A stretch of DNA of 64,000 bases from assembly GCF_900128985.1 (NCBI RefSeq), contig NZ_FQUC01000010.1:1-64000 (forward strand), in the 5' to 3' direction. Source of the DNA: Indolivaga macrotermitis (GTDB lineage Bacteria; Bacteroidota; Bacteroidia; Bacteroidales; Dysgonomonadaceae). This document shows, piece after piece, positions 8,065 through 17,800 of the stretch; position 1 is the first letter of the stretch, and every line of letters begins with the position of its first letter. The notes beneath the pieces are model-generated. The model saw nothing but the letters and a program-made list of their open reading frames with translations. It made no database searches and was not told where the DNA came from. The translations under genes and the position numbers were made by a program.

Positions 8065-9285
8065 ATGGAATCATTAGACCCTCGTCAAATACATATTAAA
8101 GACTACAATTACAACCTGCCCGATGATCGTATCGCTAAATATCCTTTGGAGGAAAGAGACAGTTCTCGTCTACTGGTTTATAAAGAGGGTAGGATAACGG
8201 ATAGTTCTTTTACTACTCTTCCTGATTTTTTACCATCGGATAGCCTGATGATCTTTAATAATACGAAAGTTATTCAGGCTCGGATGTATTTTCAAAAATC
8301 CACAGGGGCACAGATTGAGATTTTTTGCCTTGATCCGTATGAGCCGCATGATTATAATCTGGTATTTCAATCAACCGGATGTTGTTCATGGCATTGTCTG
8401 GTTGGTAACCTTAAGAAATGGAAGGAAGGTAAACTATCGAAAAGTATTACTATCGGAGGACAAGAGGTGCTGATAACCGTAGAACGTAAACATTCGGCTG
8501 GAAATACACATATAATCGAATTTGCATGGGATAATTCGCAATTTACTTTTGCCGATATACTCGATTCGTGTGGCGAATTGCCTATTCCGCCTTATTTAAA
8601 CCGCGATACGGAAGAAAAAGATAAAGAAACTTATCAAACATTATATTCTAAAATAAAAGGGTCTGTAGCAGCACCTACTGCCGGATTACATTTTACGGAA
8701 AGGGTATTTGCTGACATCAACAAGAAAGGAATAAAGACAGATGAAGTTACGTTGCACGTAGGTGCAGGTACTTTTAAGCCGGTTAAGAGTGAATTGATAA
8801 GTGATCACGAGATGCACTCAGAATTTATCTCGGTGCGTCGTGAGACTATCGAAAATATATTGAATCATCAGGGGAATATTATCGCTGTTGGTACTACTTC
8901 TGTGCGCACTATCGAAAGCCTGTACCATATCGGTGCAGCATTGGAAAAAGACCCGTCTCCCGGATATCTATTAGTGAAGCAATGGCAGCCGTACGAAGAA
9001 ACAAACTCTACTATTACTAAAGAGCAGGCTTTACAAAATATTTTGGATTATCTGGATAGTCATTCGATGAAGGTGTTGTTGGCTGATACACAAATAATAA
9101 TTGCTCCGGGCTACGAATTTAAAATAGTGAAAGGTATAGTCACTAATTTTCATCAGCCACAGAGCACTCTCTTATTATTGGTTTCTGCTTTTGTAAAAGG
9201 TGATTGGAAGACTATCTATAATCACGCACTAACTCACGATTATCGTTTTCTGAGTTATGGTGATTCGTCGCTATTGCTTCGATAG
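8065..9285 (+). CDS. queA: QueA-family S-adenosylmethionine:tRNA ribosyltransferase-isomerase
   Basis: 406 residues from ATG 8065, preferred over a TTG at 8047. The family transfers the ribosyl part of SAM to preQ1-modified tRNA in queuosine synthesis. Visible motifs are LIMFNNTKV-type sequence (here SLMIFNNTKVIQAR) near residue 70, the signature VAAPTAGLHFT near 205, LHVGAGTFKPV, VGTTSVRTIE and TNFHQPQSTLLLLVSAF. It is longer than classical QueA (about 350), resembling the longer paralogue seen in many Bacteroidetes, so true substrate specificity is uncertain. Its last 74 bases overlap the convergent deacetylase gene. Confidence 0.75.
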   Translation: MESLDPRQIHIKDYNYNLPDDRIAKYPLEERDSSRLLVYKEGRITDSSFTTLPDFLPSDSLMIFNNTKVIQARMYFQKSTGAQIEIFCLDPYEPHDYNLVFQSTGCCSWHCLVGNLKKWKEGKLSKSITIGGQEVLITVERKHSAGNTHIIEFAWDNSQFTFADILDSCGELPIPPYLNRDTEEKDKETYQTLYSKIKGSVAAPTAGLHFTERVFADINKKGIKTDEVTLHVGAGTFKPVKSELISDHEMHSEFISVRRETIENILNHQGNIIAVGTTSVRTIESLYHIGAALEKDPSPGYLLVKQWQPYEETNSTITKEQALQNILDYLDSHSMKVLLADTQIIIAPGYEFKIVKGIVTNFHQPQSTLLLLVSAFVKGDWKTIYNHALTHDYRFLSYGDSSLLLR

Positions 9286-9925
9286 TTTCAGGCGTATATT
9301 CAGCCAGTCCTTCTTCTATTGTTTTAAAAACATAGCCTTGTTCTTTCAGCCATTCGATAGCCAGAGGTAAAGCATATTTCATATTCTTTTCAGCTTTTAC
9401 TGAATCATGGAATACTATAACAGAACCGTTACGGGCGTAATGCTTCACGTTATCAAGAACTTCTTCCGGAGTCTGGCGTTTACTGTAGTCTCTGGTCACG
9501 ACATCCCATAGAATTATGTGGTAATCCTTTCTCAATTTGAAAAACTGGGGAAGTCTCATATGTCCGTGTGGAGGGCGAAATAAAGTAGATTTGATATATT
9601 CCGCAGCTTTTTCCGTGTTCTTAATATAATTCTTCGAAAGTGTTCTTATACCCTGTACGTGGTTAAATGTGTGGTTGCCCACGGTATGCCCTCTTCTCAA
9701 TACTTCTTCGTATTCTTCAGGGTGCTTTTTGACATTATCTCCTACACAAAAAAAAGTAGCTTTTATATTGTACCTATCCAATAGGTCAAGTACCCAGGGA
9801 GTAATCTCCGGTATAGGGCCATCGTCGAATGTGAGGTATATTACTTTTTCTTCTTTGCTTGGCATTCTCCATATTCCTCCCGGAAAGAGAAACCTGTAAA
9901 AGAAGGGTGGTTGCTCTATGAACAT
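9212..9925 (-). CDS. Polysaccharide deacetylase (NodB homology, CE4)
   Basis: 237 residues. NodB motifs are in order: TFDDGP near residue 30 (catalytic base and metal Asp), HTVGNHTFNH (metal His pair), FRPPHGHMR, and a C-terminal VIVFHDS. Such enzymes remove N- or O-acetyl groups from peptidoglycan or other polysaccharides. The metal site DHH set is intact. No clear signal peptide, though the short N-terminus has FFYRFLFPGG. The 3' end overlaps the queA-like gene by 74 bases on the opposite strand. Confidence 0.85.
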   Translation of the reverse strand: MFIEQPPFFYRFLFPGGIWRMPSKEEKVIYLTFDDGPIPEITPWVLDLLDRYNIKATFFCVGDNVKKHPEEYEEVLRRGHTVGNHTFNHVQGIRTLSKNYIKNTEKAAEYIKSTLFRPPHGHMRLPQFFKLRKDYHIILWDVVTRDYSKRQTPEEVLDNVKHYARNGSVIVFHDSVKAEKNMKYALPLAIEWLKEQGYVFKTIEEGLAEYTPETIEAIATNHHNSENDNRELVRDYR

Positions 9926-9958
9926 TGTTTTTAAACTATATAAATAACATCCAGTTAC

Positions 9959-9983
9959 AAAGGTCAGAAAATTCCCGACCTTT
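9959..9983 (-). terminator. Intrinsic terminator of the DUF2723 gene
   Basis: AAAGGTC (9959-9965) pairs with GACCTTT (9977-9983) just past the stop of the minus-strand DUF2723 gene. The arms are the same as in the short palindromes listed elsewhere but the loop is longer. Confidence 0.5.
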
Positions 9984-10003
9984 ATACTAGATGCAATTTT
10001 TTC

Positions 10004-13000
10004 TTATTCGTTGCTTCGCGCTGCATATTCTTGTAATAATGCAGGACTATATTGTTGCATCAACTGCATCGATTTGCGTGAAAGATCCTCTTCAAGTTTT
10101 TGTATATCAGATCCTTCTTCGGCCATATAGTATCCGCGAATAGAGACGTCCGTTAGATTTTTAAGAGCATAATTTCCTAATGTTGATGCCCTGTTCTGGA
10201 AATATTTTTCTACATATCCTTGCAATTTCTCAATCATTGCTTTGTATTCTGCTGTTTTCCCGTTTTGCTGATAAACCATAGCTATACGGAGCATGTTGTC
10301 GTAATACTCGCGAATGTCGGCAGTACTGTTATTCATTTGCGAAGGACTCAGGCGATTATACCAGTTTAATGATTGTTCCGAACGGTCTTGTATTATTTTT
10401 CTGATATTATCAGCTTTTTCAGGTTGCTCAAGTTTATAGTAGAAATCAATAAATGAAACCGATTCTCCTCCCATAGGAACTGTAGCTGCCGGAATTGATT
10501 TAAGACAGTGCTCAAGGGCTGATAATGCTTTGTCTTTTTTGCCTTCTGCTATTAACGCCGAAATCAGTTCTCCGAACATAATACGGAATGTTTTGCTTGT
10601 GCGGGTATTATTTTCATCCAGATATACTTTCGGATTTTCAATTCCTCCCCATTTAAACTTGTTCACCATATTGTCGTATGCAACCTCGGTATTTACACCT
10701 GTTTCGTTCACAATACCTGGAGTAACTCTGTATGCCATACCTTCAAGAGAGAAGTTTCTTTGTTTCAGGTTCATATACATATCGGAGCCTACTGTGGTTG
10801 CAAAATAGATAGGGCGTTCCCAATTTCCTTTGTTGATATTATTCAGCATTTCCATGATCATCAGTTCCTGACGGTAAATAACGCTTTTTCCTCCTAGATT
10901 GATAAACATAAATGGCAGAGGCTTGCTGTTCAATGCTTTCCAGTCTACTTTACTGGTATCGACTTGCATATAGAGAAGATTACCCGGAACAACGAGTTCG
11001 TTGTCGCCTTGTATGAACGGATTTTTAGGAACATAGCTGTAATTGTTTCGCAGTATGTTCATCAGTTCATCTAAAGGAACAGTATCGGTAAATGCACTCT
11101 GGTCATAGTATGCTCCCAGATTATAGTTTTGTTCACCTACTTTACTCATCCATGAGTTACTTGACCCTTGGTCTAATTGCTGCTTCAGATAAGCTTCTAT
11201 CTGCTCTTTAGTGATTACATATGCGTATTGACCCTTGTCTCCGATATAGTGGGCTTTGTCCCATTCGATCGGCAAAGGAGGCGAATCGTAAGATTGACGG
11301 CGCATCTGGTCTACATACCAATCTGTTTGCAGATAGCTGAGGTTAGATACACGTACATCTGTTCTAAAACCTTCTACTTCCTGTGCATACCAAAGAGGGA
11401 ATGTATCATTGTCTCCGTTGGTGAATATTATACCGTTTGGAGCTACGCTTCGCAAATAGTTCATCCCGAAATCGCGTACTGTATAACGGTTCGAGCGGTC
11501 GTGGTCGTCCCAGTTTTGCGATGCCATCTGGATCGGTACTAAAAGTCCGATAATGGATACTACTGCTGCGGCAGCTGTTTCGGGGATATAACGCTTGGCT
11601 AATGTCCATATTCCGGCAATACCCAGTCCTATCCAGATACTGAAAGCATAGAACGACCCTGCATATGCATAGTCACGCTCGCGAGGCTCGTATGGTTTCT
11701 GGTTCAGATAAAGGACTATGGCAAGACCTGTCATGAAGAATAGCATGAAGGTGATCCACATCTGTTGTTCTCCTTCTTTTTTTCTCGACAGTTGGAATAT
11801 TATCCCGATGATTCCTAATATGAGAGGTAACATGTAATAAACATTGTGCCCTTTGTTGTCTGCAATATCGGGTGGAAGGTTATCTTGTGGCCCTAAGCCC
11901 AAAACATGTTCATCTATAAAGCTGATACCTGTAATCCAGTTTCCGTTACTGATGCCACCCATTGATTGAATATCGTTCTGACGGCCGGAGAAGTTCCACA
12001 TAAAATATCTCCAGTACATGAAATTGATCTGGTAAGAGAATAGGTATTGTACATTTTCGAAGAATGTAGGCGGAATTTTAGGATCGGTTATTCCTCCCCA
12101 GTTTTTGTAACCCGAGATATGCCTTGGGTCATCAGAATACATACGGGGGAAAAGCATTGTATTTGTATAATCGTAAGAAGGTGATTCACTGGCAACGAAA
12201 TAGCGGTCTTTTTCGTCCGGTGATTTTTTTACGATTTTGTCAAATTTCTTTTTCTTGGAGCTTTCAATAGCTCTGCCGTTATAATCGCGTTTTACGTCAG
12301 AAGCATAAGTCCGTCCGTAAAATAGGGGAGAATCTCCGTATTGTTCGCGGTTCAGATAATCAGTCAGGGAGAATACATCTTCGGGCGAGTTCTGATCCAT
12401 CGGGGTATTAGCTGCCGAACGGATAGGTATCAGTGCGAAAGAAGAGTATCCTATCAGTATTACTAACAGACATAGTAGCGAAGTGTTTACCATGCGGAAA
12501 GTAACTTTTTTGCTTTTCACACAGAAGAAGATTAGTCCGCCTAAAAGTACAATCCACAGTAACCAATTGGATCCGATAAATGTGATTCCCGAAAGAACCA
12601 TACTTAGTATAAACGCTATTTTAGCTCTTTGAAGATTACCTTTAGCCGATAGGGTTTCGTATAAGCCCCATATTATGGATACGAATAATAGAATCAGGTA
12701 AACGAATACTCCCGAGTTGTAAGGTAAGCCAAGTGTGTTTACAAAGAACAGCTCGACCTGACCTCCGACTTTGGTAAATCCGGGAATAATACCGTACATA
12801 AGTACGACGATGAGCCCAATTGAGCCTATAAGTGCTAATAATATACCTTTAAAGTTTGGTTTTTCTGCTTTTTTGAAATAGTAAACCAGTACGATAGCAG
12901 GGATACAAAGAAGATTCAGCAAGTGAACGCCTATTGATAGCCCCATCATATAAGCAATCAGTACCAGCCATTTATCAGAACCTTCCTGATTGGCTCTGTT

Positions 13001-13498
13001 TTCCCATTTTAGTATCAGCCAGAATACCAGAGCGGTGAACATAGACGAGTATGCGTAAACCTCACCTTCGACGGCTGAAAACCAGAATGTATCTGAGAAT
13101 GTATATACTAAAGCTCCTACAAGACCCGAGCCAATGATGGTGATCATTTCGCCCATAGTCATTTCTTTGGAGGTATCACTGTAGACCAGTTTTTTTGCAA
13201 GATGTGTAATTGTCCAGAATAAGAACAAGATAGTCAATGCGCTGAGTAAAGCCGACATGGCATTAACCATCATAGCTACTTGCGACGGATCGGACGCAAA
13301 GAGTGAAAAGAATTTACCTGTCAACATGAAAAAAGGAGCGCCGGGAGGGTGTCCTACTTCGAGTTTATAAGCGGAAGTGATGAATTCGCCGCAATCCCAA
13401 AAACTGGCAGTAGGCTCTATTGTCATCAGGTAAACAACGGCCGCTATTACAAAACTTAACCATCCGAAGACATTGTTGACTAAGTTGTATTTTTTCAT
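10004..13498 (-). CDS. DUF2723 multi-pass membrane protein (protein O-mannosyltransferase-like, TMEM260 family)
   Basis: 1164 residues from ATG 13498 (GTG 13504 possible). The N-terminal half is a multi-spanning membrane domain opening with FWDCGEFITSAYKLEVGHPPGAP, where the Asp-Glu pair fits the acidic catalytic motif of GT-C glycosyltransferases. The middle has periplasmic stretches (NLPPDIADNKGHN) and GIIFTNGDNDTFPLWYAQEV; the C-terminal 200 residues are helical. DUF2723 proteins are widespread in Bacteroidetes and related to the human TMEM260 O-mannosyltransferase. A role in protein or glycan glycosylation is inferred from that relationship. Confidence 0.75.
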   Translation of the reverse strand: MKKYNLVNNVFGWLSFVIAAVVYLMTIEPTASFWDCGEFITSAYKLEVGHPPGAPFFMLTGKFFSLFASDPSQVAMMVNAMSALLSALTILFLFWTITHLAKKLVYSDTSKEMTMGEMITIIGSGLVGALVYTFSDTFWFSAVEGEVYAYSSMFTALVFWLILKWENRANQEGSDKWLVLIAYMMGLSIGVHLLNLLCIPAIVLVYYFKKAEKPNFKGILLALIGSIGLIVVLMYGIIPGFTKVGGQVELFFVNTLGLPYNSGVFVYLILLFVSIIWGLYETLSAKGNLQRAKIAFILSMVLSGITFIGSNWLLWIVLLGGLIFFCVKSKKVTFRMVNTSLLCLLVILIGYSSFALIPIRSAANTPMDQNSPEDVFSLTDYLNREQYGDSPLFYGRTYASDVKRDYNGRAIESSKKKKFDKIVKKSPDEKDRYFVASESPSYDYTNTMLFPRMYSDDPRHISGYKNWGGITDPKIPPTFFENVQYLFSYQINFMYWRYFMWNFSGRQNDIQSMGGISNGNWITGISFIDEHVLGLGPQDNLPPDIADNKGHNVYYMLPLILGIIGIIFQLSRKKEGEQQMWITFMLFFMTGLAIVLYLNQKPYEPRERDYAYAGSFYAFSIWIGLGIAGIWTLAKRYIPETAAAAVVSIIGLLVPIQMASQNWDDHDRSNRYTVRDFGMNYLRSVAPNGIIFTNGDNDTFPLWYAQEVEGFRTDVRVSNLSYLQTDWYVDQMRRQSYDSPPLPIEWDKAHYIGDKGQYAYVITKEQIEAYLKQQLDQGSSNSWMSKVGEQNYNLGAYYDQSAFTDTVPLDELMNILRNNYSYVPKNPFIQGDNELVVPGNLLYMQVDTSKVDWKALNSKPLPFMFINLGGKSVIYRQELMIMEMLNNINKGNWERPIYFATTVGSDMYMNLKQRNFSLEGMAYRVTPGIVNETGVNTEVAYDNMVNKFKWGGIENPKVYLDENNTRTSKTFRIMFGELISALIAEGKKDKALSALEHCLKSIPAATVPMGGESVSFIDFYYKLEQPEKADNIRKIIQDRSEQSLNWYNRLSPSQMNNSTADIREYYDNMLRIAMVYQQNGKTAEYKAMIEKLQGYVEKYFQNRASTLGNYALKNLTDVSIRGYYMAEEGSDIQKLEEDLSRKSMQLMQQYSPALLQEYAARSNE

Positions 13499-13504
13499 AT
13501 TCAC

Positions 13505-13858
13505 GATCAGATAATTAGACTAGCTATTGCCTTCGCAACACGCTAAATGTGACTTTTTCTTTTTCAATCAAGGTGCAAATATAGTTAATTGAATGGAACT
13601 AAAGCCTTTCATTATTCTTTTTTAAGGTCTTAAATTCTGTTTATTCGCTGTGTTCTGCCCTTTTATGTAATGATTTTGCGTAATTCTGGTCTTTCTTGCT
13701 TCAATCTATCCTAGATTTTCTTCTTAAAGGTTATTTCTAATAACCTCTTCTTTGTACCTATTGTCAGGTTTTCAGATTCGAGGCCTATTGGCTTGTTGAT
13801 ATGTATATCAATGAATCTTAAGGATATTCTTATACTTATCCTGTTGAGGAATTCCGTT
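13505..13858. other. Intergenic region upstream of the DUF2723 gene
   Basis: About 350 bases with no coding frame I trust. It holds a perfect 8-bp hairpin, AGGTTATT (13728-13735) and AATAACCT (13739-13746), probably ending the minus-strand small-membrane-protein transcript. The remainder should include the promoter of the DUF2723 gene, but I see no clear -33/-7 pair. Confidence 0.4.
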
Positions 13859-13957
13859 TCAGAATTTCAGGCACTTGTATATGAAGAAGGCTATAAGGAT
13901 AATGGCAATGATCCGGTAAACGATAATGAGTCTTTTTAGTTTTTTCGATTCTTCCAT
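13859..13957 (-). CDS. 32-residue single-span membrane protein (small ORF)
   Basis: ATG 13957 to TGA 13859 encodes 32 residues: a charged start (MEESKKLKRL) followed by a hydrophobic helix (IIVYRIIAIILIAFFIYK) and a short Cys-containing tail (CLKF). It starts 12 bases after the stop of the 115-residue membrane protein on the same strand, so the two are probably cotranscribed. Basic residues before the helix suggest an inside N-terminus. No function is recognised; it would be missed by length cut-offs. Confidence 0.55.
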   Translation of the reverse strand: MEESKKLKRLIIVYRIIAIILIAFFIYKCLKF

Positions 13958-13969
13958 AATTAAGGGTAT

Positions 13970-14317
13970 TTATCTGAAAGGCCGTCCGGATCCCATGCTA
14001 TATAGAAAAAAGAGAATCCCCGATGCAATTATCAAGTACGGGATAAGGATATATTTCATAAGTGATGTTATAAAGGAGAGTTTGAAGTATGTTTTACTAC
14101 CTTTTGTATAGCATTGCCGGGCTATAGATGTGAGTGTCCACATGAAGACTGGTATACCTATAAAAATCCCTGTTAATAGGAACATTTCGGATAATCCATC
14201 CCTGTCAGGAAAATAAGTGCTGGCAATGCCAACAGAAGATAAAAAGATAATTATAAGTAGGCTGATAATAGTCAGAAATATCCTTTTCTCTTCTTCTGGA
14301 GTGGTGTTTATATTCAT
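13970..14317 (-). CDS. Small three-span membrane protein, unknown function
   Basis: 115 residues. Three hydrophobic segments are seen: about 14-34 (IISLLIIIFLSSVGIAS), 43-63 (MFLLTGIFIGIPVFMWTL) and 83-108 (SLMKYILIPYLIIASGILFFL). The N-terminus is polar (MNINTTPEEEKR). I recognise no family. It lies between trxA and the 32-residue membrane ORF, all on the minus strand; trxA has its own terminator, so this gene likely has its own promoter. Confidence 0.6.
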   Translation of the reverse strand: MNINTTPEEEKRIFLTIISLLIIIFLSSVGIASTYFPDRDGLSEMFLLTGIFIGIPVFMWTLTSIARQCYTKGSKTYFKLSFITSLMKYILIPYLIIASGILFFLYSMGSGRPFR

Positions 14318-14374
14318 TATTCTTGAGGTGTAGTATTATTTCTATAGCCTATAAAGGAAGAGAATTTTTAATAA

Positions 14375-14412
14375 ATAAAAAAGCGTCCACTTTTTTAAGT
14401 GAACGCTTTTGA
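14375..14412 (-). terminator. Intrinsic terminator of trxA
   Basis: AAAAGCGTCCACTT and AAGTGAACGCTTTT form a stem with one mismatch around a short T-rich loop, directly after the trxA stop on the minus strand. Confidence 0.75.
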
Positions 14413-14418
14413 TGAAAT

Positions 14419-14760
14419 CTATATGATTTTAGTTTCGATAGATGATTGTAATTGACTATTGATTTTTTCTACCAATACTGATTTTTGAGCAGCTCCTACT
14501 TGTTTATCTACTACTTCTCCATTCTTAATGAATAAAATTGTAGGGATATTGCGGATACCGTATTTTGATGTAATCTCATCGTTATTGTCTACATCTACCT
14601 TACCGATAACTGCTTTGTCGGCATATTCTCCGGCTAGTTCTTCTACGATTGGGCCTACCATACGGCATGGTCCACACCATTCTGCCCAAAAGTCGATAAC
14701 CACCAATTTGTCTGATTTTAGGACTTCTTCAAAAGTCGCATCTGTAATTTCTAGTGCCAT
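14419..14760 (-). CDS. trxA: Thioredoxin
   Basis: 113 residues, close to the usual 105-110. The redox motif WCGPC is at about residues 29-33 within DFWAEWCGPCRM, and the cis-proline segment is RNIPTILF. It is cytoplasmic, with no signal peptide. It keeps protein thiols reduced and supplies electrons to reductases. It lies 73 bases downstream of dnaE on the same strand, an arrangement common in Bacteroidales, and is followed by a terminator. Confidence 0.95.
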   Translation of the reverse strand: MALEITDATFEEVLKSDKLVVIDFWAEWCGPCRMVGPIVEELAGEYADKAVIGKVDVDNNDEITSKYGIRNIPTILFIKNGEVVDKQVGAAQKSVLVEKINSQLQSSIETKII

Positions 14761-14833
14761 TTGTTTAATTTATTTTTTAGTTATTTCTCTACTATAATAC
14801 AAAGATAACTAAAGTATCTTTATCTGTAAAATA

Positions 14834-17800
14834 TCAATTAATCCTGAACAGGACATTGTCGTTTTGCTCCAAATAGTCTATTAACTCCTTTCTTATATTG
14901 ATCTTAATACCTCTGGCGAAAAGCTCGATTTTCATGTTTTTCTCGCCGTCTACTACTTCAAAATATAACAGTGAATTTCCGGGATTGTTCTTGGTGAGTG
15001 TCGACAGTTCTTCTACCATCGTTGCATTCATTTCGTGAATAGGTAAGGTGATGGTTATTTTCTCGATCATCGAGTCTTTTACATCCGGAAGCAACTGTAT
15101 CGAATTGATCTTTAACTCCAGTTGGTTTTCGTTAAAACGCCTTCCCTGTACCCGTCCTTTTACATATACATAAAGTCCCGGGCGTCCGTATTTTGCAAAA
15201 TTGATATAGTCATCGCCGAATAGCGGAATTTCGCCACTACCGGTAAAGTCTTCTATCTTGATGATCATGTAAGGCTTACCTGTTTTGGTAATCCCTTCAC
15301 GAACTCCGGCGACTAATCCCCCGAATGTGACCTCCTTGTTTTTGAGGGCATCTTTGTCTTCGATGTCAGCCATACCTACATTACACCCGTATTTTAGGGC
15401 AATGGCGAATTCATCGAGAGGGTGAGCCGACAGATAGATACCTATCAGTTCGCGCTCTTTGTTGAGGCGTTCCAGATCAGACCATCGTTCGGCTTTTATT
15501 ATCTCGGGATGTGCTATCTCTACAGCAGCGTCTCCCCCGAATAAAGAATTTGTAGCCTGAGCTTTATCCACCTGATATTTATTTCCGTACCTGATAAGGA
15601 GATCAATAAATGTTTCGCTTTTGCCATTCATTACGAAAAACTGTTCTCTGTGCATTTCGGGGAAGTTATCGAATGCTCCGGCTAGTGCCAGTGATTCTAT
15701 ATTCTTCTTATTGCAAGAGGTAAGGTTGACACGTTCTACAAAGTCGAATATGTTTTTGAACGGGCCGTTCTTGGTTCTTTCTTCTATTATATTGTTTACA
15801 GCTCCTTCGCCTACTCCTTTTATGGCAGCCAGCCCGAAACGGATATCACCTGCTTTGTTGACAGAGAATTTGAGAAATGATTCGTTTACATCGGGTCCGA
15901 GTACATTCATTTCCATGGCCTTGCATTCGTCCATGAATTTCGTGATTTCTGTAATGTTCGACAGATTTCGCGAGAGTACGGCGGCCATGTATTCCGGTGG
16001 ATAATTCGCTTTTAGCCATGCTGTCTGATAGGCTACCCATGAGTAACAGGTGGCATGTGACTTATTGAATGCATAAGAGGCGAATTTTTCCCAGTCGGCC
16101 CAGATTTTATTGAGGGTTTTTTCCGAATGACCGTTTTTCTTACCTCCGGCAAGGAATTTCTCCTTCAGGGCATTCATCTTATCAATAAGCTTTTTCCCCA
16201 TTGCTTTACGCAACTCGTCTGATTGACCACGGGTGAAATCGGCCAATAGACGGGACAGAAGCATCACCTGTTCCTGATATACGGTAATACCGTATGTGTC
16301 GTTGAGATACCGTTCCATGACAGGAATGTCGTAACTGATCTCTTCCTGACCGTGTTTACGGGCGATAAATGATGGTATATAGTCCATAGGACCCGGACGG
16401 TACAGAGCATTCATCGCAATAAGGTCTTCGAACTTACTGGGTTGTAGTTCTTTCAGGTACTTTTGCATACCGGCGGACTCGAACTGGAATGTTCCGGTTG
16501 TTTTTCCCAGACTATAAAGCTCGTAGGTTTTCGGGTCTTCGAGCGATATGGTGCTTATGTCTATGTCTTCTCCTGTAGTGTGCTTAATGTTTTCTATGGC
16601 TTCTTTTATAATAGATAGGGTTTTCAGCCCTAAGAAGTCCATCTTTATCAATCCGGTTTCTTCGATAACAGAACCTTCGTATTGCGTTACAAGCATTGTT
16701 TCGCCGGTTTCTTTATCTTCGGCTGTACTTACGGGAACTACATCCGAAATAGCTCTTTGCCCGATAATTATACCACAGGCGTGTACTCCCGTATTACGGA
16801 CATTACCTTCAAGCATTTGGGCATATTTGAGCGTATCACGCATTACTGTGTCGTAACTGTTAGCTGCATCTTTCAGTTCGGGTACATATTCGATAGCATC
16901 ACGAAGTGTGACTTTTTTCTTATCCGGAATTTTATCCGGCACGAGTTTAGCCAAGCGGTTCGACTCGGATAGAGGTAATTTTTGTACACGGGCAACGTCT
17001 TTAATGGCCGATTTGGTTGCCATTGTACCGTATGTAATAATGTGTGCTACACGCTCCTGTCCGTATTTGTCGGTTACCCAGCGTAATACCTCGCCACGTC
17101 CGTCGTCGTCGAAGTCGATATCAATATCGGGCATCGAGATACGGTCGGGGTTAAGGAAACGCTCAAAAAGTAAGTCATACTTAATCGGGTCTATATCGGT
17201 AATACCCAGACAGAAAGCAACTGCCGATCCTGCTGCCGATCCACGACCGGGTCCTACGGCTACTCCCATTTTACGGGCGGCAGCTATAAAGTCTTGTACT
17301 ATGAGGAAATATCCGGGAAATCCCATTGTTTTCATCACACTGAGTTCGAAATCGAGCCGCTCTTTAGTTTCCTCATTCATGTTCGGATAGCGCGATTCTG
17401 CTCCTATCATGGTAAGGTGTGCCAGATAATCGGCTTCGAGCTTGATACGGATTACTTTATCGTATCCTCCTAAACGATGGTATTCTTTTTCTCCGAATTC
17501 GGTAATTAAGTCCTGCTCGGAATATTTTGTTTTGTAATCTTCTTCAGTTCCAAACGAAGGATCAATATCGAAGAAGGGCATCAATGCATCCGAATCAATA
17601 GAATAGAATTCTACCTTGTCTGCAATCTCCAAAGTATTTGCTAACGCTTGAGGAACGTCGCCGAACAACTGATTCATTTCGGCAGTTGTTTTCAGCCATT
17701 CCTGTTTAGTATACCGCATCCGCTTCGGGTCGTCAAAGTCTTTACCTGTGCTCAGACATATCAGACGGTCGTGCGCATCGGCATCCTCTTCGTTTACAAA

